Assembly (NCBI RefSeq): GCF_932276165.1
Contig: NC_063999.1
Coordinates: forward strand, 622,501-686,500
Direction of reading: 5' to 3'
Length of the DNA: 64,000 nt
Source: Plutella xylostella
Lineage: Eukaryota > Arthropoda > Insecta > Lepidoptera > Plutellidae
The position numbers and the translations under genes were made by a program. Of this stretch, positions 52,814-64,000 are shown one piece after another. Each line of letters starts with the position of its first letter. The first letter of the stretch is position 1. Under the pieces are notes generated by a model. That model saw only the letters and a list, made by a program, of their open reading frames with translations, was not told where the DNA came from and did no database searches.

Positions 52814-55037
52814 ATGATGCGGAAGCTACTGTTTAGAAATTCGCCGACAGACCTAGTAAGGTAAAGTATTAATTATTAGATTACTTATACCTAGTTTTAA
52901 AACCTTAATAGGTGCATCCTACGCTACTACTTAGTTAGGTAGGTACCTACATAAAACTTCCATGAGTTATGTTGAAGTTTATCAACTTACCTACCTACCT
53001 CATTGTGCCTATCTGACATCAAATATCCAATGAATACAATAAATTGTGTTAATTTGTATGTTTCAGATGCAAGTCTATAACATTATATGGGGACGACATC
53101 TCACCGCCAGTGCGCTTTGTTCAGATGACGGCCGATCTGCTCGGGATCCAGTATAAATTCAAGAAGGTTGACCTTTTCAAACAGGAAAACAAACAAGATT
53201 TTTTCAAGAAGGTATGTTTGTAACTACTTACTCTGAAACCTGATTGAGAAGCGAAATTTTAATTGGTTCAAAGAAAATAAAGGACACTTTTCTTTGCATT
53301 TCAGGTAAACCCTCTCCAGAAAGTGCCAGCCCTCAAAGTCGGTGACACTGTGATCACTGACAGCCATGCGATAGCCATGTTCCTGTGTGAGAACAGCGAT
53401 GGCCAGACATTGTACCCCGACGACCCCATCATCAGGCCCATAGTCCAGCAAATGATGTTTTTCAACAGCTCTACTTTGTTCAATATTGATAGCACTATCT
53501 ATGTAAGTTCATTTTATGTCACTCGAGGTATTTTCATTACTAAGGTAGGTAACTAGGTACCTACCTATATCTACTAATAGCTCAGTGCGTTATCTTTCCA
53601 AAATTACTGTTTCCCTTAATACACATACTTAAGTTATGTATAAATATCAGTTTATCACATATTTTGCTCACTGTAGGAACATGATGGTTGATAATGACGG
53701 TAGTAATGTTACCGTCGTTTTAAGCACAATATCTTTGTTTACAGAGCAATTTCTTCGCTGGATCTGAGTCAATAGATGCGAACTTAGTCAAGGATTGGAC
53801 ATTGGCGCTGGACTATTTAGAATATCAACTTCGTAAACACGAATGGCTGGCCTACGACAAGGTATAACATAACAGAATTCCCATACATGTAGGTAGGTAA
53901 ATAATAGTAAATATACTCTGCCATCGCGCGAGAGAAAATAGTTAGGTAAGTAAGTACTTACCTATTTACACAAAACCCATCAATAGAAAACTTTATTGCA
54001 GGACTGGAGGGTCATTACCATAGTTCCCACGCTTGTTGGGATGGAAATATTCCAACATATTTAACATCCAAGGACACAGGGCAAATTTAACAGTTACCTA
54101 TCTGTCTTTGAAAAATAGGAATATACTTAAGTAAGTCATCATCACGACCCATTACGTCCCCACTGCTGGGGCACGGGTCTCCTTCCAATGAAGGAAGGGA
54201 TTAGGCCTAGTCCACCACGGTGGCCAAGTGCGGGTTGGTGGACCCCAACACAAGCAAGCTTGTGCTGAGAGAGTTGTCGGGTAAGTGGGCAACCCGACTG
54301 TCAGATGTTTTCAAGCCGCCCGAAGGCCTCTGACTAGGCTTAACGACTGCTGCCGAAGCAGCAACCGGGACCCACGGTTTAACGTGCCGTCCGAAGCACG
54401 GAAGCGTCCAGAAAAGCACCACTTGAAATTGGTCACCCATCCAATGGCTGACCGTGTCAGTTGTTGCTTAACCTCAGCGATCAGTTACGATCACTGAGGC
54501 CCGCTCGACTACGGACGCTTCGCACTTAAGTAAGTACTTATGCTAAATATGACGAGAGTCATGATTCACTGATTACAATTAGTGCGTCATCAAGTCAATT
54601 GCAGAGCAAATAGTAATTTTAACTGATTTAAACAATATTATTGAACAATACCGCGATTATAGTTAACCAAGAAAGTTGGTAATATTTGTTTGGATTTGTC
54701 ATACCTAATTTTCGTTTCAGACTTGAGTTTGAAATACAGCGCTGGGATTCGTTAGTTGTTCAGTAAAACTTTGTTGATGCTTTGGTATGTACCCAACTTG
54801 GTCAAGAAATTTACCATCATAACATATTCATTATTTGTCCAACAGATGTCGTTGTGCGACCTATGCTGCGGCGCCACAGTTAGCACTCTGCAGCTATTGA
54901 TACCTCCGACTGAAAAACACAAGAAAGTCAATCGCTGGATCAAAAGACTTGAAGAAATACCCTGTCACAGTATAAATAAAATTGGATTGGATAGATTACA
55001 ATTTTTTATAGATCAAATAAAAGATGTAGCACACTGA
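52814..55037 (+). CDS. Glutathione S-transferase, epsilon/noppera-bo-like, 5 exons
   Basis: Exons 52814-52860, 53067-53211, 53305-53502, 53745-53861 and 54846-55037; 232 residues, phases consistent. Cytosolic GST: thioredoxin-like N-domain with LYGDDISPPVR (Ser28), cis-Pro loop KVPAL (Pro72) and TDSHAIA (Asp83-Ser84), then the helical C-domain. The order VDLFKQE..DFF, NPLQKVPAL and GDTVITDSHAI resembles Drosophila noppera-bo (GstE14), the GST needed for ecdysteroid synthesis. Asp126 (FNIDST) falls where I recall the characteristic nobo Asp113. This is alignment from memory; another epsilon GST is possible. Intron 4 carries a repeat. Confidence 0.88.
54134..54535 (+). mobile_element. Interspersed repeat in GST intron 4
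   Basis: About 400 bp with landmarks CCCCACTGCTGGGGCACGGG, GGCCTAGTCCACCACGGTGG and GACCCACGGTTTAACGTGCC. Partial relatives are at 20300-20352 plus 23816-23905, 35795-35910 and 52110-52195. Probably a SINE or LINE tail; family not named. Confidence 0.65.
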
Positions 55038-56137
55038 CATTGGTTTAGATTTTTATTTAAATTACCGTGTTTAAATTATTTGTGCCCGAACTTTAGGTTA
55101 TAATATATAGGTGCACTATACGTACCTAGGTTAAAATATTGGTAGTTAAATGGAGTAAGGTCAAGGCTCGGGCAAGGGAAGCAAACAAAATATGATAGAC
55201 TGTCGTGTTAAAAGTAATAATGACCGTATAGATAGTAACGATAAGAAACAATCAAATAAAAAATAAAACCATTTTCATACAGCGACAAGATTATAAGAGG
55301 TAAGTAGGTATATAGTAGGTATAAAACCTGAATTAGGTATTTTATATAGGTAATAAAGTCTTCTTCAGTTATTTAAAGCCTTCAGTCTTACAGAGAAACA
55401 TAAAGTGTGAAGATTTAAAAGTGTAATACAAAAGGCACCAGCTTGACAGATTTAACTGGCTCTTTAGTAGCTAACGGCCTGAAAGAAGATCAAATTATTT
55501 AACTTATAGGTGTCCAAGGTATTAGATACAAACGCATGGCTGTGATAGGTACTTAGCTCTGCTCATATTATTATAATAATTATTATTAAGCTTTTGAGTA
55601 TTGTATACCAACTAGTTTTAAGTCTTTTTTTGAAAAGATGGCTCAGGAGTTTCTTGCCTCCGTTCTTCTCCTTAGACAGAAAGAGCCCCCCTTATCCGAA
55701 CGTAGAGTAGTTAGTTTGTAAAAATTGACGTTCATCAGAATTTTTTATAGTTTTACGATGAATAAAAATATTTGACTTTGACTTTGAAACGAATAGCCGC
55801 AAAAAAATATATATTCAATTCGTACAACATTAGGATATTTTTAATTATTATTATTTTTTTATTTTTATTTTTTTCATTTTATTTCAATGGAAAACTTAAT
55901 ATTCCCGTAATATTCATTATTTTTGATGATAGGAAAATAAAAAAAAACACTCTGTATACAAAGGAACGAAGTTCAAAAAACGGTCGATTGTGTTGGAATG
56001 TATTCGTTCGGGCTAGTATTTCGAGGATTTCAGATATCGAGGTGCGGGACCATAGAGTAGAGTTTTGGCAGCCCGTTGTAATGTCAAAAAACTGTAGTCT
56101 ATGCCTTCTATTGATTGGTCAACGGGAGATGTAAAAA
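55038..56137. other. Intergenic region GST to EPS15
   Basis: AT-rich with TAGGTA-like runs; no gene. The last part is the likely EPS15 promoter and 5' UTR. Confidence 0.55.
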
Positions 56138-59100
56138 ATGGCTGCTTTGCCGTCTCCTACTCAGGTAGACTAAATTGAAATTTCTACAATTTCTGTTGAG
56201 ATAGAAACGTAGTTTCTGTCCGATTTCAAAAGTTCAATAAGTGCTCTTTAGAATGGTGTATAAAACGTATCGCAAAAATAAGTTTTCACTTAGAAACACC
56301 CCTGTGAAAAATAGTGTACATCGCAATATAAAAATATCGAATTTTTAGTTATAATGTGATTTTGCATAAGTTTTTAGTCTGGTTTTCAAGTGAAATGCTT
56401 TTATAAGATGTCCAATAAGATCTATGCGAAAGGGCATCTTCCGAAGAGTTGTATTTTGTTATAAAATTACGTGAACATGAATGTATCGGCTACTCGTAGA
56501 AAGTCACACCCACTGCACGATTCATATTTCGTTAGTAAATTAAAACTAATTATTGTGCCGTGCTCTCAACATGTGTAAAAACCTATTGCAGGTGGCAGGG
56601 ACCCACAGTGCTATATACGAAGCATATTTTCATCAAGTAAGTACAATTTAATGTCTATCTAAACTTATGTACCTATATAGTTAATGTAAAGTAATAGAAT
56701 AGAATGGCCTATTTCTAGATGGTAATAATAAATAAATATAAATTTTACTGTAGATTCATGTGTAAAACCATAAATTTGTTGTATAATCATAAAAAATCAT
56801 CATAGATTTATTGTAAGGAAAATAATAGCAATTGTACTGGTATTAATAATAATTAATAAATAAACAGCTCAATAATATTCTTAATTACCTATACAGGGTG
56901 TTACAAAAAGGGTATACTAAGCCATATAGGGCTATGATGAACCTGATTTTGACTATAATGTTGGCTTGTTTAAGGCTGTCACTAAAGCTGGAAGAAAATC
57001 AGAATCTGTCAAATCTAGTGAGGGGGGGTTGAGGTATGCGGGGCGTTCTACGGACAATGACATGAAATTTTAACATAGTACTCGAAAACATAAAAGTGAA
57101 GACACGCCACTTTGTTAAAAATATACTAAGTAAGTAATATTGTTTTGTGATACGAAAATATTTATTTTTATTTGAAAGTATTTTTAATATTTAATAATTA
57201 ATTATATATAAAGTCGTACCCGTGCCGATATTTATACAGGTTGTTGCAAAAAGGGTTTAATACTATGCCGAAACCTACGTGTGCAGCATGTTATTGATGT
57301 TATTTCTAAGCCAGGAAATGAAATCAGAATGTAAAAAAATCGCGAAAATATTATCAGAGTTTAATAGTTCAGGGTGTTGTATTAAACTCTGCCCCCGTGT
57401 AATAAAAAAAGTATAGTTAGCCGAAAGGGCGTTACTCAGGCGTCACTCTGAAAAACTTTTATCCTACGTAATTTTTTATATTCATGAAAAAAACGCTTCT
57501 TCATATAATTTTTTTTTGGTCACGTGACCTTTTAGTTAGACGACCTGTTTTTTTTTGGTGTTTCAAAAGCAGAACAGTAGTTTGCAGAACTCTGCATATA
57601 CAGGGTGTCACAAAAGGTTACGTAGCTGGCAAAGGGATATGGGGAGGTCACCAGAAAAATAATAACATGTAAGTACCCCCGCAAGGGAGTACATTAGTAC
57701 AAGGCGAGAGTGTGTATTTTTTTTTTAAGTACTTTTATGTATTTGGGATATGATAGAAATAATATTTTTGTTTCTTAAAAACCAAAAAATTTACACCTTG
57801 CTGCGCTCTTTTGCTCACTGTAAGTACACCTACAAATATTGCTGTATTAAAAAAAAACGGTTTTGTTATAACGATTATAAAAAAAAAGTTATTTTCATGT
57901 CAAGGAGTCATTTACCTAATTACGATTTCACTCAACAGCAGGTGAACTGAAAAAATAAGTTCTAGTTCTATCATCACTTTAGATCGCAAACATTGTAACT
58001 CCACTTTTCTCGGCGAAAAGTACTCTTTGGTGTCAATAGAAACGTTTTTTGAATTCACATGTTTTCCTCTTTATTCGAAAAAAAAAAACTGTATTCCGCA
58101 TTTTACCATTTGTTTTCCTCTAAACCCCAAACCGTGATTTTTAAACAAGAAAACTTAGTAATTATACCCTTTATTCTCATATACAACGTGCGATGTAGGC
58201 GAACGTGAACGAAAACTATGCAATAAGCCTTTGTTTTTATTACTACTTTAGTAAATTACAATAACATACTCAACAATGTTAATTTTTTTTTGCAATGTTA
58301 TGTTGTTAAAATTAAGATCTAATATTTTATTAACATGAAGTTACTTTCAACTTTTTTTTGCATCTATGCGTCGAATCACAGCATGACGGCTGCTACAGCT
58401 TCCTGGTGTCCTGTCCTCCAACCAATCCCACCAGTACTGCAGGTTGCGTCGAATACGAGCCATTCTCTTCGACTTGACAAGACAGGTGCTCCCGGAAGGA
58501 TCATAGATCGCACGGAACCCGTACCGTATAGAGGCAACGGACTCCTTTGCAACAGCCCCCCAGATTCGGAAGTAGCCCATGCACTGCATGGCGAGCACAG
58601 CTGCAGCAATTTTTTCGTAATGAATCATTGGGATGTCATCCCCGAAGGAGGCTCTCAGCCTACCTCACGACCTGTGTGACATTAGAAAAATGCACTGTGC
58701 TAACGCCGTTTGCGAGCTTGATTTGCAGGACCGTATATGCCAAGTTCCACAGCAGAGGGGTCCAAGACCTACCGCTGTGGAACTCCGCAACTGAACTTCT
58801 TCAGTGAAAACAAACCCTCTCTTTTCGCATCCTTAATGTACTTGTTAGACACGTATGACCTCTGTCAATTTTCTGCAGATAAGAAGACAAGTGATGGTAT
58901 ACAAGAGCCGCCCTAAAGGTTCGCCCTCTAGGGGATAGAGTTGAACGCGGTTACTATTTTTAAGCAAACAGCCAGCGCAACAACTCGCCCGTGGTTCTTA
59001 TCCTGCTCCGACAGTGAACGAACGCAAAGTATTGTACCCACTATTCGAATCCGCATTTCGGATGCCAAACTGACTGTCCGAAAGGTCGAAACCGTACCAC

Positions 59101-62100
59101 CACAGAGGTATGACTCGTTCGAAGAGCTTATCAGGCTCTTACAGCAATCAGATGTTTCGGTACACTGAAAGATAATCTACAGGCCTGCTTTATTTATTTA
59201 GGATCACTAATGGCCTCCTTTCAGTCATTGAGTCACTGGCACTCAGGCTGCGGTTGAACAGGAAGATAGACTGTCTAAACAAATCATTTTTAGGCTAGTT
59301 AAAAAAAACTTTAGGTGGGTAGTATGCCAACTAGAACTACAAATAAAACAGTATTTTTGTCTCCTCTAAAATTTGGTCACGAGGAGTTACGATGATTACG
59401 ATCTAAGGTGACGCTGACGATATTTTATACAAGGTATTGAAAAAAGGGTATAAAGCTTAGCCAAAAGTGGATTTAGGTGCCATTCTGATCCACTTTTCTT
59501 CTACAATTTTGAAAATTCACGTAACAAAACCTTTTACATAGAAACTTATTCGATCACGTGACTTTTTACTATAGAGACCGAATTTATTTTTCGAGAATTT
59601 CCAAAACTTGGAGAACAAAAGTTGTTCAGAATAACCCCTGAGTCAAACCCTTTCGGCACAGTATACCCTTTTTGCAACATCCTGTATAGGTAATATCAGG
59701 TTTATAAAAGACCTGGGCCTGTAGAGTGAGACTCGGCATGGGGAGTCATAATTTATTTATTTTTTTTTTTTTTTTTTTTTATTTATTTATTGAGAAACCA
59801 ACAGCGTAACTATTACAATGACTTAAGTGGTAATAATTTATAAGTAAGGCCAATAATAGGTTTCTTCGTAGAACTCAATATAAAAATTTAGCAAGCTAAC
59901 GTGAAGTTTACACTTTTTAGACACAAAGAAAAAAAAACAAAACAAAAATAATTAGTATTAAGGTAAGTAAGCAAAGTAAGTATATGCTGATATAAAATTA
60001 TGTTCCTAATTTGTCTGTAACAAAAAAAAAAAAGAAGTCTTTTAACAAAGAACAGGATAAAATAAATATTCAGTACTATGTATATACTTAGCTAAGTTAC
60101 TGATTTAACTTTCGGTTTTTTTAAAATATTAAATAAGATAAGAAGGTTGACGTGCGACATCCTTTTACGAGTGTGTGCTAAATACTGATACGTGATTTAA
60201 GTATTAATAGTATACCACCCATCGTAAGGTTAGTGCGGCAGTATACTGCAGGCAGTCATGTGTGTCTGTGTGTCTTAGCCCTGCGACAAGTTCGAGTCCA
60301 GTCTTGGGATCGGTAGGGAACTAGGGAATAAATTATTTTGTGAGTACCTACCACTAAGCTTAGATGCGCGTATGCGTAGATGCAGGTATCAGAACCGGTT
60401 AGTAGGTAGGTATGTATATTTGTGTATTGAGACACCGACAGAGTCAAGATATCTATACCAGTTATTAGTCGTTGATTTACTTATGCATGTACTTGCACAA
60501 GTATACGTACCTACAAAATTATATTGTTCATGGTAAGTACGGTACAAAATATAATAAGTAACAAAATACAGTGTAGGTGAGTAGCCTAGCCCTGCGACGA
60601 TAATTATGATGCATTCATCATAACAAAAAATAAAAATTAAAGTCTTGGGTTCAGTATACCTACCTATTGAGAGTATGTATACCACTAAGCTGGAGAGAAG
60701 GAAGACAGATTCCAAAGAGTTGCGTTTTGTGGGACCCACCACAGATTGAATAATAATAAATTTAAATATTGGAGCGAGGATCGGTTTTATATAAATTTAA
60801 ATTTAATTACTCCTTCGAATAGCCTTTTTAAATGAGTTTCTAGTGTTACAAAAAGGGTCGATATGGCTGTATTTTTTATTATAAGTTTTTACTATGCGTG
60901 TCAGTGTAGAATTTTGGCCGTAGTTAGTACGGTGGAATGGTATGTGAAATAAGGCTGTGTGCCTTGTACGGCGTGTCGGTACTAGAAGACCAATTTGATT
61001 TGAAAGTGCGGGACAGTCCAGCTTACTACTCAGTAAGTCATATAGAAGTAAAACATCGTTAACTGACCGGCGACTGTGTAGGGGATCTATTCTGTAGTGT
61101 AAGCAACTATCCTCGTATGTTTGTTGACTGCTTTTACTCTTAAAATCAATATATTTTACCATTTTTTTTTGGATACGTTCAATGCGATGGATGTGGGTGA
61201 CATAGTTCGGGTTCCAAATGGTACTAGCATATTCAAGCGAACTCCGTACGTATGCAAAGTATACCTGTTTAATGCAAGATATATTTGAGAAAGGTTTGCA
61301 TATACGCATGATAAAACCTAAGTTCTTGTAAGCTTTGTCCAACATGGTGTCTATGTGAGGGACCATAGTGAGCTTATGGTCTAGATAGACCCCTAGGTCA
61401 CGAATAATATAATAACGTCCAATAGGTTGGTCAGAAATGAGATATGTAAATGCAATTGGTTTATTCTTGCGAGTATATGTGACCATTTGGCATTTGTCTG
61501 TGTTGACTTTAATTCTGTTGGCTATATAATACGTAGATACATTTCTCAAATCGTGTTGTAGGTTCTCACAATCTGCTAAACTGTTGATTTCAAGAAAGAT
61601 TTTGGTGTCGTCAGCGTACATTAGAAATCTCGAGTACTTGAAGCATGTATATATGTCATATAGATAGGTGTTATAAAGGAGAGGCCCAAGATGCGATCCC
61701 TGTGGTACACCCGAAGGAATACTGACGAAGTTTGACCGAAACCCACCGACAACAACCGCCTGTGATCTATTGAGAAGATAAGATTTTATCCAACGAAGTA
61801 GGTCGCCGTGGATACCTAAGTGTTCGAGCTTGCGAAGCAGAATGATGTGGTCCACAAGGTCAGGTTTATAGATCTTTTAGGTTGCAGTGGCGAATGGGCA
61901 CTGGTAGCCCTGCCCTTTTCTATAACTATAACTATAGGTAATTTTATGGCAATTTAAAAATGGTATAACATTTATCTATTTGAAAAAATCATTAAAAATA
62001 TACATTACCTATCACCCTAATTTAAAAAAAAAATTCAGCCCTTACTTTAAACTTATAACACCCCTCTATTTCCTTCAGGGGTTAAAAAACCTGTGTATTT

Positions 62101-63448
62101 AATATTTTCTTATGAGTTTTTTTTTAAAAACTAGGCTCTTACATAGTTGTACATAATATTATGCGGTATTTTATTCCACTTGTAACGCATTAAATTCATA
62201 GCTACAGTAAACATTTCATTTTTTTCATGGCGAGATACAGTCGCACTTAACCGCTTTTTTGCAAAGCTTGTTAAATAGATTTAAAAAATTATGTAAATTT
62301 TAGATCTTCAATTTTTAAAAATACTTACTTATTTTTAACAACCTGTAGTGTACAGACTACCACATCTTAAAATATATATATTTTTAATTAACTACGGTTT
62401 TTGGTTTCAAATAAAACAAATTATGAACTTACTTTTCAACACCCTGTATATTGTGTAGCTTACCTACCATACACAACCGTTAAAATAAAATAAATTACCC
62501 CTCAGAATATAAACAGGCTCGCGCTTTGGCATACTGCATTGACCGTACATAGTTCTTATTCGGAGAATCTAATAAGTGTCATTATGTGCAATGTTTACCT
62601 TTATCTATGCATCTGTAACTCTATAGTAAAAAATGTAAACAAATCGAAAAGGCGAAATGTTTTCTAAGAATTTTCGGCTTTTCTGCATCTAAAATGATTA
62701 GAAAATTAACTTTCCATAGCAAATGCATATGTATTATAATACTTGTAGTCATAATTTGTTGATTTAATCAGTTTTTGTGAAATATTTGATAAAAAATAAA
62801 ATGGCGTGGGTATCGCTCCTAACAGGCCGCCACCAGGGCGACGACTGAAGAAATCTGAAATCTGTCACGGTGTCATCATTTTTAAACCGGAATTTATTAG
62901 TTTTTTGCAAAAAAAGTTGACTTCTGGTCCATTAAATCCAACTCTTTAAGGTAACTTTGTTAAGAATTTAATTACCTACACATACATATAAGATTCCATG
63001 AAAATGGGCCCTCTGATTTCGAGGGTTTTTTCATAATAAGTCAAAAAATGGCAAAAGACATGGTGTGTTTGCAATTTTTTTTAACATACTTATTATAATC
63101 CTGCACCAATTTATAAGCAACTAACATGTTCAGTATACCCTCTGCTACAAAATATATTTTTATCAATGTGATAGAAGCCACCGTTTTTCCAATCTAATCA
63201 AGTATATCAAGCCGACTTTAGCATTTTAGCTTTAGGGATCCCCTTAAGATGAAAATTCAAGAAACATTTGACCATCATAAATGTACCAGTCTTAACAATT
63301 ATGTTAATTCCAGGTGGACCCAAATGGCACGGGTGCGGTGCAGGCGCTGGACGCCGCCAGGTTCCTCAAGAAGTCCCGCCTCAGCGATGTGGTGCTCAGC
63401 AAGATCTGGGACCTCTCCGACCCCACTGGCAAGGGGTATCTTGATAAG
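56138..63448 (+). CDS. EPS15: EPS15 (EGFR pathway substrate 15), first three exons, continues beyond window
   Basis: Endocytic adaptor that uses EH domains to bind NPF-motif proteins at clathrin-coated pits. Exon 1 56138-56164 (MAALPSPTQ), exon 2 56592-56636 (VAGTHSAIYEAYFHQ), exon 3 63314-63448 (VDPNGTGAVQALDAARFLKK, LSKIWDLSDPTGKGYLDK). All are phase 0 with GT-AG sites. Together they give the N-terminus and most of the first EH domain, with the EF-hand-like D-P-x-G-x-G and the S-D-P-T-G-K-G-Y loop. The rest lies right of the window. Exons 1 and 2 are only 27 and 45 nt, so gene finders may miss them. Intron 2 (6.7 kb) is full of LINE and MITE remnants. Confidence 0.9.
56893..57270. mobile_element. 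MITE-family ends in EPS15 intron 2
   Basis: ACAGGGTGTTACAAAAAGGG at 56894 and ACAGGTTGTTGCAAAAAGGG at 57235, both facing right. Only one end of each is clear. A further ACAGGGTGTCACAAAAGGTT end lies at 57601. Confidence 0.55.
58340..59170 (-). pseudogene. Degenerate LINE reverse-transcriptase remnant
   Basis: On the minus strand, near 58730-58790, degraded GVPQ and LLWNLAYT motifs appear across frameshifts and a stop, typical of R1/Jockey-type RT. Frames 58347-58628 and 58941-59168 are pieces of this region, not genes. Confidence 0.55.
59428..59688. mobile_element. MITE, longer member of the ACAGGGTGTTGCA family
   Basis: Degenerate left end TACAAGGTATTGAAAAAAGG and right end CCCTTTTTGCAACATCCTGT. 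The right half matches the interior of the 8824-8948 element (GAACAAAAGTTGTTCAGAAT). Confidence 0.65.
59757..61860 (-). mobile_element. 5'-truncated LINE with RT and poly(A) end
   Basis: Minus-strand frame 61855-60803, 350 residues without stop: GVPQGSHLGPLLYN, catalytic MYADDTKIFL, VNTDKCQMVTY, and the C-terminal VYFAYVRSSLEYASTIWNP. CR1/Jockey-type. About 1 kb of 3' sequence and a T-rich run at 59757-59785 (poly-A on the element strand) complete it. The N-terminal endonuclease is missing. Confidence 0.85.
61861..63313. other. Rest of EPS15 intron 2
   Basis: AT-rich. TTTTCAACACCCTGTATA at 62438 is another end of the ACAGGGTGTTGCA family. Nothing else recognised. Confidence 0.55.
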
Positions 63449-64000
63449 GTATGAAGATTCACAATCTTATCTTGATGCCTGCACATCAAAGTTTGAGTAA
63501 GTGTATTCTTTTGGCTGTTCAGCATACTATTAAAATTATGGATTTTACCATACAGCACAATACACTTTATTTGCACCAAGAACGTAAAAAAAACAAAACT
63601 TATAAATAAAACAGTACATAGAGAGAATTTGATATCTACTTACAAAATAGTAAGTTGTTGAAGTCTTAAAAATATATGCTGGATGTGTTATTCTTTCTCC
63701 AAAAAATTGCACAGTATTACAAGAGAGGAGATAACTGTTTTTAAAAGATATTGTAGGTATTTGATATAAGATATCTGAACTTATCTCATAGTCACTAAAT
63801 AGAACTGATTGTCATCTGAAGTTCATACTTGAAATACATCTGCATAGAGTTCTCTTAAATAAACTCCCGCTGAGAGCTAAACCCAAATAGCAAGTATTCT
63901 ACTTCTGCAAAAACCTAAACAATTATACACATTCTTTAAAATACACCTGTGTGCATAATTGAAGAAAAACCTTTGATTAACATGTTTATCAGCTAAATGC
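63449..64000. other. Start of EPS15 intron 3
   Basis: Begins with donor GTATGA. No exon or element is visible before the window ends. Confidence 0.6.

Noticed and set aside
58335..59168. Three open frames of 75-114 residues as genes
   Set aside because: Minus-strand degraded LINE reverse-transcriptase motifs explain the region.

Overview
The window looks like a moth or butterfly (Lepidoptera) nuclear chromosome. It carries animal genes with GT-AG introns, no operons, and a dense load of elements typical of Lepidoptera: Lep1-like Helitrons, tRNA-derived SINEs with (TATTC)n tails, palindromic MITEs ending ACAGGGTGTTGCA, CR1/Jockey and RTE LINE pieces, and copia, gypsy, Tc1, hAT, PIF/Harbinger and piggyBac elements. 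The species is not determinable from the sequence alone.

Host genes in order: RpS9 (+, 384-1682, 3 coding exons); pyroglutamyl-peptidase I (-, 2505-3526, 3 exons); a very long minus-strand gene (4126-40870) that I reconstruct as 26 coding exons joining in frame into about 1132 residues with eight Myb/SANT-like (trihelix-type) DNA-binding repeats; DNAJC2/zuotin (+, 41543-44013, 2 exons), head to head with the array gene; CCDC50-like (-, 47423-48766, one exon); an epsilon-type glutathione transferase resembling noppera-bo (+, 52814-55037, 5 exons); and the first three exons of EPS15 (+, from 56138), which runs off the right edge. These genes share no obvious pathway. RpS9 and DNAJC2 are both ribosome-linked.

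The main discovery candidate is the eight-repeat Myb/SANT gene. Each repeat ends at a phase-0 intron after a W-P-F-F-E-like motif, and the next exon usually starts R/K-M-x-x-I/L-F-like. Its introns hold at least seven partial exon duplications. All copy the 3' part of an exon with its 5' splice-site region, and all lie downstream of the parent exon. One became a 7 x 98 bp tandem array with an alternating A/B pattern and a MITE-end motif in every unit.

The introns of that gene also store mobile DNA. There is an apparently intact copia element with identical 170 bp LTRs; a 5.26 kb gypsy element with identical 381 bp LTRs, a gag start inside the LTR and a broken integrase, inserted in a LINE; a 3.46 kb hAT element containing PIF/Harbinger elements, one with a MADF fragment; a TIR element with 8-bp target duplication containing an RTE fragment; and an intact Tc1 element. 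Elsewhere, a piggyBac-like element sits inside a TTA-flanked element (49791-51361), and EPS15 intron 2 carries two LINE remnants and several MITEs.
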